Shown here in pieces: positions 7,970 to 15,632 of a stretch of DNA of 64,000 nt. Position numbers and translations under genes: made by a program. The DNA comes from an uncultured Collinsella sp. (GTDB lineage Bacteria > Actinomycetota > Coriobacteriia > Coriobacteriales > Coriobacteriaceae). The stretch spans positions 38,138 to 102,137 of the forward strand of contig CAJKFS010000002.1 in the NCBI GenBank assembly GCA_905199225.1, read 5' to 3'. The number at the start of each line of letters is the position of its first letter. Positions within the stretch are counted from its first letter, which is position 1. Below the pieces are notes generated by a model, which did not search any database, was not told the DNA's origin, and worked only from the letters and a program-made list of their open reading frames with translations.

Positions 7970-8004
7970 CCCCAGCGCAAAACAACCGCATAGAACCGAC
8001 GCAG

Positions 8005-8030
8005 AGCCGCCCTACGGGGCGGCTTTTCTC
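8005..8030 (+). terminator. Rho-independent terminator after toxin-immunity pair
   Basis: AGCCGCCC and GGGCGGCT pair around TACG and are followed directly by TTTT. It lies 36 bases after the immunity candidate and would decouple the following high-level structural genes from it. Confidence 0.75.
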
Positions 8031-8176
8031 ATGCCAGGCGACACACGGCCGACCATTCGAACCATCGCGAGGGGCGGCGGGAACGGCCCCATGCGCGGCA
8101 GCGGCGGCAACAGCTGCGAGACGACCGAGCGCGCAGTGAAGCGCGGCAACCAAACACCGGAAAGGACGGTACGGAC

Positions 8177-8725
8177 ATGGGAGCGCAAGACCCCGACAAC
8201 AAGGCGGCCGAAGGAACCGAGGGCCAGGAGGGCAACGAGCCCAAGGCCAACGAGCCGGCGGGCGCCGGCACGGAGCCGCAGGGCGGCGAGGGCCAGGGAG
8301 GCAACGACGGAGACGGAGACGGAGCAGGCGAGGGCGGCAAGCCCGGCGCGACCGTAAACCGCCACAAGTACGAGCGCGACCTGGCGGCCAAGGACAAGCG
8401 CATCGCCGAATTGCAGGCGCAGATCGACGAGGCGGCCAAGACCAAGGAGGGGCGCGACGACCTCCAGAAGAAGCTTGATGACATGAAGGCCGAGCTGGAC
8501 GACGAGAAGGTGGCCCACAAGCTGGAACTGGCGGGCTGCGTGAACGTCAAGGCGGCCAAGGCGCTGCTCGACGACTACGACGGCGACGTGGCCAAGCTCA
8601 AGGAGGAGTGCCCGTACCTGTTCGGCAAGGACAAACAGACCGGCACCACGGGCAAGAGGCCCGAAGGGACCGCAGGCGACGACGACGCGGAGCTCGACCG
8701 CGCGTTCGGCCTGAAGAAGAACTAG
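8177..8725 (+). CDS. Capsid scaffolding protein
   Basis: A 182-residue acidic protein just before the major capsid gene. Residues 1-60 are low-complexity Gly/Glu/Asn/Ala, residues about 68-120 are a coiled coil (YERDLAAKDKRIAELQAQIDE onward), and residues about 123-145 resemble the end of DUF4355-type scaffolds (GCVNVKAAKALLDDYDGDV). Composition, size and position fit a scaffold that guides procapsid assembly and is then lost. Confidence 0.75.
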   Translation: MGAQDPDNKAAEGTEGQEGNEPKANEPAGAGTEPQGGEGQGGNDGDGDGAGEGGKPGATVNRHKYERDLAAKDKRIAELQAQIDEAAKTKEGRDDLQKKLDDMKAELDDEKVAHKLELAGCVNVKAAKALLDDYDGDVAKLKEECPYLFGKDKQTGTTGKRPEGTAGDDDAELDRAFGLKKN

Positions 8726-8738
8726 GAAGGAGCAGGAC

Positions 8739-9641
8739 ATGCCTGCAAACAATCTCGGTGCCTTCATCACGAAGTTCACCACCCGACTGGACCAGGTCAT
8801 CATGCAGGAGACCGTCACCGGCGACCTGAACATGAACCAGGACCTGCTGGGCGAGATGAGCGGAAACGGCACCATCAAGATCGCGAAGATGGACATGGAC
8901 GGCCTGGCGACCCACGTGCGCGGCCAGGGCTTCACCAAGGGCGGCATCTCCCTTGAGTGGGAGGACTACAAGCTGCGCTACGAGCGCGACCGCGAGTTCA
9001 GCATCGACGTGCTGGACGACGAGGAGCGCGCCAAGCTGGTCAGCGCCCGAGCCATGGGCGAGTTCGCCCGCACGAAGGTCGTGCCCGAGGTGGACGCGCT
9101 GCGCTTCGCCGAGCTGGCCAAGCAGGCCGGTAACACGGTGCAGGCCGACCTCGCCGAAGCCGACGCGACCGCCAAGGCCGTGCTGGACGCTGAGCAGTGC
9201 ATGGAGGACCACGGTGCGAAGCTGAGCGAGTGCCTGTTCTACCACTCCGGCAACGTCAAGAAGCTGCTGCGCCTGTCCGGCGCGTACCGCCTGTCCGCTG
9301 GCCAGGCCCCGAACACCAACTTCGCGACCTGGGACGAGATGAAGATGGTGGGCGTGGCGGCCGACCGCTTCTACTCCGCCATCAAGCTGCTCGACGGCAC
9401 CACCTCCGGCGAGGAGAAGGGCGGCTACGAGAAGGCGGCCGACGGCAAGAAGCTGAACTTCATCGTCATGCACCCCGAGGCCGCCGCGGCAATCTCCAAG
9501 CACGAGAAGCTGCGCTATTTCAGCCCGGACGTGAACCAGGCCGACGAGGCCCACAAGTGGCAGTACCGCCTGTTCCACGACCTCCTGGTGTACCTCCAGA
9601 AGAACGGCCTGATCTACGCCCACGTCGGCAAGACGGAGTAG
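8739..9641 (+). CDS. Major capsid protein
   Basis: A 300-residue protein with a strong ribosome binding site (AGGAAGGAG) before ATG 8739. Position directly after the scaffold and length suit an HK97-fold major capsid protein. Features: N-terminal arm MPANNLGAFITKFTTRLDQV, conserved-looking YERDREFSIDVLDDEE in the E-loop/spine region, and a C-terminal half with FIVMHPEAAAAISKHEKLRYFSPDVNQ. No DGR or Ig-like insertion is seen in it. Confidence 0.85.
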   Translation: MPANNLGAFITKFTTRLDQVIMQETVTGDLNMNQDLLGEMSGNGTIKIAKMDMDGLATHVRGQGFTKGGISLEWEDYKLRYERDREFSIDVLDDEERAKLVSARAMGEFARTKVVPEVDALRFAELAKQAGNTVQADLAEADATAKAVLDAEQCMEDHGAKLSECLFYHSGNVKKLLRLSGAYRLSAGQAPNTNFATWDEMKMVGVAADRFYSAIKLLDGTTSGEEKGGYEKAADGKKLNFIVMHPEAAAAISKHEKLRYFSPDVNQADEAHKWQYRLFHDLLVYLQKNGLIYAHVGKTE

Positions 9642-9644
9642 GGC

Positions 9645-9875
9645 ATGGGCACCATCGTGGGGCTGACCTTCCCCGAGGAGCCGGCCGAGAAGCCGGCGGA
9701 GGTCGGCCAGGAGCAGACGCAGCCCGAGCGAGCCGAGGAGCCGCAGACGGAACCGGAGAAGGCAGAGCCCGAACCGGCCGAGAAGCCGGACGCGGAGCCC
9801 AAGCAGGAGCCGCAGCCCGCACCCGCACCGGCGAAGCGCGCGCGCAAGAAGCCCGCGGCCCCGACGGAGGGGTAG
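9645..9875 (+). CDS. Short Pro/Glu-rich capsid-region protein
   Basis: A 76-residue protein starting MGTIVGLTFPEE and continuing as an almost pure Glu/Pro/Ala/Lys stretch ending KRARKKPAAPTEG. Short acidic/proline-rich proteins beginning with a similar GLTFPE hook occur after capsid genes in related phages. Probably disordered, perhaps an accessory capsid or connector peptide. Low complexity prevents a firm assignment. Confidence 0.6.
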   Translation: MGTIVGLTFPEEPAEKPAEVGQEQTQPERAEEPQTEPEKAEPEPAEKPDAEPKQEPQPAPAPAKRARKKPAAPTEG

Positions 9876-9877
9876 CC

Positions 9878-10219
9878 ATGCTGCCGGAGGTGCGCAGCGC
9901 TGACTACAAGGGGGCGCACACCTGGGACGAGGTGTGCGCGCACCTTCCCGCCGCCGTGTCCGCGGTGCGCGAGGCCATCGGCTTCAACGTCCCCGAGAGC
10001 GAGGAGCAGGTGGCGGCGTACAAGGCCGCAGTGTGCGCCGCGCTGGACGTGGACGCGGCCTACGGCTTCAGCGGCGGCGTGTGCGACTCGGGCACCGTGC
10101 GGCTCGGCTCGCTCACCATCGAGCAGGGCCAGGGCGGGAGCGCCTACGAGGCGGACGTTTCCAAGGCCGTGCGCCGGGCGCTGTCCGGCTCCGGCCTGCT
10201 GTACCAGGGGCTGGGGTGA
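9878..10219 (+). CDS. Head-tail connector-like protein
   Basis: A 113-residue protein starting two bases after the previous stop. Mostly helical with acidic segments (AVREAIGFNVPESEEQVAAYKAAV). Its place directly after the capsid genes and its size match the first head-completion protein (gp6/gp15-type). Family membership is inferred from synteny. Its stop overlaps a possible GTG start of the next gene. Confidence 0.55.
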   Translation: MLPEVRSADYKGAHTWDEVCAHLPAAVSAVREAIGFNVPESEEQVAAYKAAVCAALDVDAAYGFSGGVCDSGTVRLGSLTIEQGQGGSAYEADVSKAVRRALSGSGLLYQGLG

Positions 10220-10224
10220 TCGCC

Positions 10225-10554
10225 ATGGTGCCAATACCGAAGCGCCTGCTGCCGAGCCGCGCCGCCGCGCGCATCCCGACCGAGGACGGCGGCAGGCAGG
10301 GCTTCTCGGACCCAGTGGAGCTGCTGGGCGTGCGCTACGAGCAGAAGGCGTCCGTGCGCGCCACGGACTACCAGCTGCAGGACGGCACGAGCGGGTTGCT
10401 GTTCGTCGACGCCGTGAACACCGCGGGGGCCGTGGAGCTGCCCGCCGGCAGCCTCGTGAGCGTCGACGGCGGCCCCGAGTGCTGCGTGTCGTCCTGCACG
10501 CGCTACGTGGACGAGAGGGGCCGCGTGCACCACTGGGAGGTGGAGCTGCGATGA
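10225..10554 (+). CDS. Minor capsid protein 1-like
   Basis: A 109-residue protein beginning MVPIPKRLLPSR, a typical opening of the putative minor capsid protein 1 family, followed by a small beta barrel. An alternative GTG start at 10216 would overlap the previous stop (GTGA). The ATG is chosen because the MxPIPKRLLP opening is family-like. The stop overlaps the next start (ATGA). Probably a head-closure or neck component. Confidence 0.6.
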   Translation: MVPIPKRLLPSRAAARIPTEDGGRQGFSDPVELLGVRYEQKASVRATDYQLQDGTSGLLFVDAVNTAGAVELPAGSLVSVDGGPECCVSSCTRYVDERGRVHHWEVELR

Positions 10555-10886
10555 GCGTGTCCGTGGACATAGTGACCAAGGGCATCGACCTGGCCACCGC
10601 GCCGGCCGAGTGCAAGAGGCGCCAGGAGCTGTACGCCAGGCGCTGCGCGTTCGTCATGCGCAAGTACGTGCCCGTGCGCGAGACCATCCTGCGCTCCAGC
10701 GAGCCGGTCAATTCCGACTACGGCGCGGGCATCCTGACGTGGAACACGCCCTACGCGGCGCGGCAGTACTACGAGCCGATGCGCCACACCGACCCGGCGA
10801 CGACCGACCACTGGGACGAGAAGTGCGCGCGGGAGGACGGCGGCGACCTGCGCGACTTCGCGCGCCGGCTGTACATGGACTACTAG
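10551..10886 (+). CDS. Minor capsid protein 2-like (neck)
   Basis: A 111-residue protein coupled by ATGA. It contains the WNTPYAARQYYEPMRH and DHWDEKCARED signatures of the small minor-capsid family found in neck gene clusters of siphophages (W-TPYARxxYY, then W-E-A). Likely a head-tail joining protein. Confidence 0.65.
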   Translation: MSVSVDIVTKGIDLATAPAECKRRQELYARRCAFVMRKYVPVRETILRSSEPVNSDYGAGILTWNTPYAARQYYEPMRHTDPATTDHWDEKCAREDGGDLRDFARRLYMDY

Positions 10887-10895
10887 GAGGGACGC

Positions 10896-11300
10896 ATGGA
10901 CGAGAGCAAGACGCTCGACCTCGTGGACGTCGTGAGGGCTCGCCTGGAGGGCGCGGGCATCCGCGACGTGTTCACGTACCTGCCGGACGCCCGGCGCCAC
11001 GCCGAGTTCTGCGCCATCCGCACAGGCGTGCCCGGCGGCGAGGACAGCTATTTCGACCTCGCGTTCGACACGGCCATCCGCCTGAGCCTGCTCGTGGCCA
11101 GGCGAGTGGAGCTGGACGCCATGGGCGATGCGCTGCTGGCGGAGCGCACGCTGCGCACCGTGCCGCTGGACAGCGCCAACGGCAGCTACCGCATGATTCG
11201 CATCGAGACAGTGAAGCCGCGCCCCGTCCAGTGGGACGAGAGCGGCCGCAACGTGTGGGTGGTCGAGGCCACCGCGCACATCGAGATTAAGGAGCTCTAA
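10896..11300 (+). CDS. Minor capsid protein 3-like / tail terminator
   Basis: A 134-residue protein immediately before the major tail protein. Alpha/beta composition, with YRMIRIETVKPRPVQWDESGRNVWVVEATAHIEI forming the C-terminal sheet typical of tail terminators and minor capsid 3 proteins. Assigned mainly by order: connector, minor capsid 1, minor capsid 2, this gene, then tail tube. Stop and next ATG are adjacent. Confidence 0.6.
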   Translation: MDESKTLDLVDVVRARLEGAGIRDVFTYLPDARRHAEFCAIRTGVPGGEDSYFDLAFDTAIRLSLLVARRVELDAMGDALLAERTLRTVPLDSANGSYRMIRIETVKPRPVQWDESGRNVWVVEATAHIEIKEL

Positions 11301-12011
11301 ATGGACATCGGATTCGCGCTGAACTACCAGCACGTGGTCGAGGTCGACACGACGCCGAACGGCGACAAGCGCACCTGGGCGTGGGTCGGCCCCGGCATCT
11401 CAGACATCAGCAAGGACAACAGCGAGAGCACGAGCGAGGACGCCTACTACAACGGCGGCGGCAACACCGAGACCGACGTCACCGGCGTCAACGCCAAGTA
11501 CAGCGTCGAGGGCCACCGCCTCATCGGCGACCCCTTCCAGGATTACGTCGCCTCCATCGAGGACGGCATCGGCGCCGCGCGCAAGACGCGCTACCGCGTC
11601 ACCGACCCGACCGGCAAGTGCATCGAGGCGCCCTGCACCGTCCTCGACATCGCGGCCAACGGCCCCAACGGCGCCGCCAACGAGAAGGCGAGCTTCAAAT
11701 GCTCGCTGTCCCGTTCCGACGTCGCCACGGTCGTGACCGACGCGGCGGGCGTCCTCCTGCCGGAGAGCGTGACCGTGGCGCAGGAGGTCACCGTGGCCGC
11801 CAACAAGTCCGCGGCGGCTGTTAAGCCGTCCGTTCTGCCGGAGGGCGCGAGCACGCGCTGCCTGTTCGCCATCGAGGACACCGCCATCGCGCGCGTCTCG
11901 ATGGACGGCGTGGTGACGGGCCTGAAGGCCGGCGAGACGCGACTCGCCGTCAAATGCGCCGCCAAGCCGTCCGTGTCCACCGTCGTGAAGGTGACGGTCA
12001 GCGCTTCCTAG
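11301..12011 (+). CDS. Major tail protein with C-terminal Ig-like (Big2) domain
   Basis: A 236-residue tail-tube protein. Residues 1 to about 150 form the tube domain (MDIGFALNYQHVVEV; WAWVGPGISDISKDNSEST). Residues about 155-236 look like a bacterial Ig-like group 2 domain: VTVAANKSAA, then SMDGVVTGLKAGETRLAVKC and a final VKVTVSAS strand. Such Ig domains decorate tail tubes of many phages and may bind surface carbohydrate weakly. A strong terminator follows, as is common after tail-tube genes. Confidence 0.8.
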   Translation: MDIGFALNYQHVVEVDTTPNGDKRTWAWVGPGISDISKDNSESTSEDAYYNGGGNTETDVTGVNAKYSVEGHRLIGDPFQDYVASIEDGIGAARKTRYRVTDPTGKCIEAPCTVLDIAANGPNGAANEKASFKCSLSRSDVATVVTDAAGVLLPESVTVAQEVTVAANKSAAAVKPSVLPEGASTRCLFAIEDTAIARVSMDGVVTGLKAGETRLAVKCAAKPSVSTVVKVTVSAS

Positions 12012-12041
12012 CCGCTGGGCGACAGCTGGGAGAACATGCCG

Positions 12042-12083
12042 AGAAGGCCGGGGTTACGCGCTGCAGCCCCGGCCTTCTTTTTA
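12042..12083 (+). terminator. Rho-independent terminator after tail-tube gene
   Basis: Perfect 12-bp stem AGAAGGCCGGGG / CCCCGGCCTTCT followed by TTTT. It probably sets the excess of tail-tube transcript over downstream tail genes. Confidence 0.85.
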
Positions 12084-12117
12084 GCGTCGCAGCGCACGAT
12101 GGGAAGGCAGCGCAACC

Positions 12118-12579
12118 ATGAAAACCCTGAAAGTCAAGAAATCGTTCGAGCGCTTCGAGGTGGAGATCGGCGACGAGACCGTGACGTGCTCCATCGACTG
12201 CACGGACACCAACGTGAACGCCATCGCGGCCAAGTGCATCGCGGCGCGCGACAAGGCGCTCGCGCTCGATTCGATCAAGGCCAAGACCGCCAACCGCAAG
12301 AATCTCGACCAGCTGTCCGTCAAGATGGCGAACGTCATCGGGCCGGCCATCAAGGACGCCATCGGCGAGGAGTCATACGACGCCATCCTGACGGCTTGCG
12401 GAGACGGCGTGCGCCTGAAGCCCGAGCAATGCAACCTGGTCATGGTCCAGGTATTCGCCACCGTGTGCCAGGCCATCTTCGACCGCCTGAACGACGTGAA
12501 GCAGAGCAAGGCAGCGCACTACCTACAGGACGTGGTGGCGGATGCGCAGAAGCCTGACGACGCAGAGCAAGGCCGTTAA
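12118..12579 (+). CDS. Tail assembly chaperone (gpG-like)
   Basis: A 153-residue acidic/helical protein between the tail tube and the tape measure, the standard place for the first tail assembly chaperone. Starts MKTLKVKKSFERFEVEIGDETVTC. Its end overlaps the next gene by 38 bases in another frame, as in gpG/gpGT pairs. I found no classic slippery heptamer in the overlap, so the second product may have its own start. Confidence 0.65.
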   Translation: MKTLKVKKSFERFEVEIGDETVTCSIDCTDTNVNAIAAKCIAARDKALALDSIKAKTANRKNLDQLSVKMANVIGPAIKDAIGEESYDAILTACGDGVRLKPEQCNLVMVQVFATVCQAIFDRLNDVKQSKAAHYLQDVVADAQKPDDAEQGR

Positions 12580-13219
12580 CGGCCGCTTCTGCTCAACATA
12601 CGAATACGAGGGCGAACAGTTCGACGTGTGCGACTCCGCGCGCAACGCCATGCTGGTGAACGAGCTGTTCGCCGACGCCGAGCTGACCGAGGAGGACAAG
12701 CAGCAGCTGCTGCCCGCCATGCTGTTCCCCGACCTCGCCGCCGCCGTGGAGAAGGCGGGGCGCGAGCGCTTCTGGGACATGGTGGACTCCGTGCTTTGGG
12801 ATGCCATGGGCGTCGACCTCTACGGCACGCGCGGTGCCGCGGGAAGCGAGGAGCCGGTGTTCGACTGGGACGAGGACGCCGGGCGCATCCGCGCGTCTCT
12901 CCTGCAGGCATACGGCGTCAATTGGGACGAGGTGGCCGGCTCGATGAGCTACGGCGCGTTCCTCGACCTCGTGGCCGGCCTGATGGAGTCCGGGGAGACC
13001 CCGCTGCAGCAGGCCATCTACTACCGGACGGCGAAATGCCCGAAGGAAACCAAGGACAACAGAGAATACGTCGAGGCCTTCCGCGCCAGGGCGCGCCATT
13101 TCGCGCTGCGCGGCGAGCGGCCCGAGGGAGACCGCATGGCGGCGGCCAACAACGCCATGGCGTCGGCTTTCGCGAGCGAGTTCGCCGCGGCCGGGCGGGC
13201 GGTGAGCGCCGATGAGTAG
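12542..13219 (+). CDS. Second tail chaperone, Gp15-like
   Basis: A 225-residue protein matching the general shape of phage Gp15: N-terminal region with TYEYEGEQFDVCDSARNAMLV, central FDWDEDAGRIRASLLQAYGVNWDEV and YGAFLDLVAGL. It overlaps both neighbours (previous gene by 38 bases, tape measure by 8). Start ATG 12542 has only a weak ribosome binding site, so coupling or frameshifting from the preceding gene is possible. Confidence 0.65.
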   Translation: MRRSLTTQSKAVNGRFCSTYEYEGEQFDVCDSARNAMLVNELFADAELTEEDKQQLLPAMLFPDLAAAVEKAGRERFWDMVDSVLWDAMGVDLYGTRGAAGSEEPVFDWDEDAGRIRASLLQAYGVNWDEVAGSMSYGAFLDLVAGLMESGETPLQQAIYYRTAKCPKETKDNREYVEAFRARARHFALRGERPEGDRMAAANNAMASAFASEFAAAGRAVSADE

Positions 13220-15626
13220 CGCATCCAACGCCGTCTCCGTGCTCGCGCGCCTCGACGACCAGGGCGTCGTGTCCGGGCTGAAGAAGATAAAGGTCTCCAT
13301 GGAGGAGATCAAGGGCAAGGACGGAAAGCTCAACTGGGAGGGGCTGAAGAAGGGCGGCGCGGCCACCAAGGCGCTCGGCGAGGGCATCACCGACCTGGGC
13401 AGCTCCATGACGCTCGGGCTCACCGTGCCCATCGTGGCGGCGGGCGGCGCCGCCATCTCGGTCGCCGCGAACTTCGACGACGCCATGAGCCAGGTGCAGG
13501 GAGCGCTCGGCGACGCGTCCGCCGACACGGAAGGCCTGCGCCAGCTCGCCCTGCAGCTCGGCTCGGACACCGTGTTCAGCGCCACCGAGGCCGCGCAGGC
13601 CATGGTGGAGCTTGCCAAGGGCGGCCTGACCGAGGCGGATATCAAGGGCGGCGCGCTCGCGGCGTCCATGGACCTCGCCGCAGCAGGCCAGCTCAACCTG
13701 GCCGATGCGGCCGAGACCACGGTGCAGATGATGGGCAGCTTCGGCCTGGGCGCCGCAGACGCCACCCGTATCGCCAACGCGCTCGCAGGCGCCGCCAACG
13801 CGTCCTCCGCCGACGTTTCGGACCTCACGCAGGCCATGAGCCAGTGCAGCGCCCAGGCGTCGCTGGCCGGATGGAGCCTTGAGGACACGGCCGCGGCGCT
13901 CGCCCTGTTCGCCGACCACGGCGTGAAGGGCTCGGACGCCGGCACGTCGCTCAAGACGATGCTGCAGCGCCTGTCCGCGCCGACCGACCAGGCCGCCGAT
14001 GCCATGGAGGCGTACGGCCTGGAGGTCCGCGACTCCAACGGCAAGATGAAGGACATAACCGGCATAGCCGACGAGCTGACCGGCAAGCTGAGCACGCTGA
14101 GCGACGCGGAGCGCGATGCCGCACTGCAGACCATCTTCGGCTCCGACGCCTCGCGAGCCGCCGCCATCCTGATGCAGTCCGGCAGCGAGGGCCTGCAGAA
14201 GTACATAGCCGCGACCAACGACGCGACCGCCGCGGAGACGATGGCCAACGCGCAGAAGGGCGAGCTGTCGTGGGCGCTGGAGAACATGGGCGGCGCCATC
14301 GAGTCGGCGTCCATCGCGTTCGGCTCGGCGCTCGCGCCGGCCATCACCGCCGTGGCGGGCGTCATAGGCAACGTCGCCGAGGCGTTCGCGTCCCTGCCGT
14401 CCGGCGCGCAGACGGCCATCGCCGTGGTGCTGGCGCTGGTCGCCGCGGTCGGCCCGCTGCTCGTGGTGTTCGGCTCCGTGGTGGCGATGCTGCCCGCGCT
14501 GTCCGAGGACCTGCTCCTGCTCGGCGGGGCCTTCGCCGTCCCGCTCGCCCCGGCGCTCGCCGTGGCGGCCGCGATCGCCGCCGTGGTGGCCGTCCTGGTG
14601 ACGCTGTGGAACACGTCCGAGACGTTCCGCGCCACGGTGCTGGCCGCCGTCGACGCCATCAGCGCGAAGGTTCAGGAGATATGCGCGTTCCTGGCGCCGT
14701 ACGTCCAGGCGTTCGTGGACCAGCTCGTGCTGACCGTGCAGACGGCGATGGACGTGCTGCTGCCCATCATCGAGGCGGCGCTGACCGTCATTATCTCCAT
14801 CGTCGTGCCGGTGCTCACGTCGATCATGGACACGGTCGCCAACGTGTTCGCGACGATCCTCGCGACCGTCACCAACGTGATGGCGGCGCTGTCGTCCATC
14901 ATCCAGGGCGCCTGGCAGGTGATACAGGGCATCTTCCAGACGGTGCTGGGCCTCATCGTCGGCGTGGTCACCGGAGACTTCTCGATGATGAGCTCCGGCG
15001 TGAGCGGAATCCTGAACGGCATGTCGGGCATCATCAGCGGCATCCTGCAAGGCATCCTGTCCGTCTTCTCGGGCATCTGGAACTCGATCAAGTCGGTCGC
15101 GGTCGGCGCGTGCAACGCCGTGACGGGCGCGGTGTCGGGGGCGTTCAACGGAATCAGGTCGGTCATAGAGAACGCCATGAGCGGCGCAAAGAGCACCGTG
15201 TCCAACGCGCTCGACGCCATCAGCGGCTTCTTCGCGGGGCTGCACCTGGAGTTTCCGCACATCGCCCTCCCCCACTTCAGCCTGAGCGGCGAGTTCAGCC
15301 TGATGCCGCCGAGCGTGCCGAGCATATCGGTGAGCTGGTACCGAACCGGCGCCATCGCCATGGGCGCGAGCGTCGTCGGCATCGGCGAGGCCGGCCCCGA
15401 GGCCGTCGTGCCGCTGTCCGGCCGTGAGATGGACCCCTACGCGGACGCCGTGGCCCGCCGCCTGGCGGCGCGAGGGGCGGATGCGGGGGCCGGCGGCACG
15501 GTCGTCTACAACATAGGCGACGTGACGGTGAACATGGAGCAGCTGCGCGACCTCGCCACGCTGGAGGACTTCGTCAACCTCGTGCTGGCGGCGAAGCGCG
15601 CGAACCCGACGAGAACGAGAGGATAG
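13212..15626 (+). CDS. Tail tape measure protein
   Basis: An 804-residue protein that sets tail length and passes DNA through the cell envelope. Features: N-terminal coiled coil, TP901-type core (DAMSQVQGALGDASADTEGLRQLALQLGSDTVFSATEAAQAM begins near residue 90), a long hydrophobic stretch with several membrane-like helices (about residues 395-640) and a C-terminal globular part (IGEAGPEAVVPLSG, a motif common at the end of tape measures). For a tail built at about 1.5 angstroms per residue it implies a tail near 120 nm. Confidence 0.9.
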   Translation: MSSASNAVSVLARLDDQGVVSGLKKIKVSMEEIKGKDGKLNWEGLKKGGAATKALGEGITDLGSSMTLGLTVPIVAAGGAAISVAANFDDAMSQVQGALGDASADTEGLRQLALQLGSDTVFSATEAAQAMVELAKGGLTEADIKGGALAASMDLAAAGQLNLADAAETTVQMMGSFGLGAADATRIANALAGAANASSADVSDLTQAMSQCSAQASLAGWSLEDTAAALALFADHGVKGSDAGTSLKTMLQRLSAPTDQAADAMEAYGLEVRDSNGKMKDITGIADELTGKLSTLSDAERDAALQTIFGSDASRAAAILMQSGSEGLQKYIAATNDATAAETMANAQKGELSWALENMGGAIESASIAFGSALAPAITAVAGVIGNVAEAFASLPSGAQTAIAVVLALVAAVGPLLVVFGSVVAMLPALSEDLLLLGGAFAVPLAPALAVAAAIAAVVAVLVTLWNTSETFRATVLAAVDAISAKVQEICAFLAPYVQAFVDQLVLTVQTAMDVLLPIIEAALTVIISIVVPVLTSIMDTVANVFATILATVTNVMAALSSIIQGAWQVIQGIFQTVLGLIVGVVTGDFSMMSSGVSGILNGMSGIISGILQGILSVFSGIWNSIKSVAVGACNAVTGAVSGAFNGIRSVIENAMSGAKSTVSNALDAISGFFAGLHLEFPHIALPHFSLSGEFSLMPPSVPSISVSWYRTGAIAMGASVVGIGEAGPEAVVPLSGREMDPYADAVARRLAARGADAGAGGTVVYNIGDVTVNMEQLRDLATLEDFVNLVLAAKRANPTRTRG

Positions 15627-15632
15627 AGGAGC

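Noticed and set aside
12491..12579. Programmed frameshift between the two tail chaperone genes
   Set aside because: The overlap exists, but no convincing slippery sequence was seen and the second gene has its own ATG; left as possible, not annotated.
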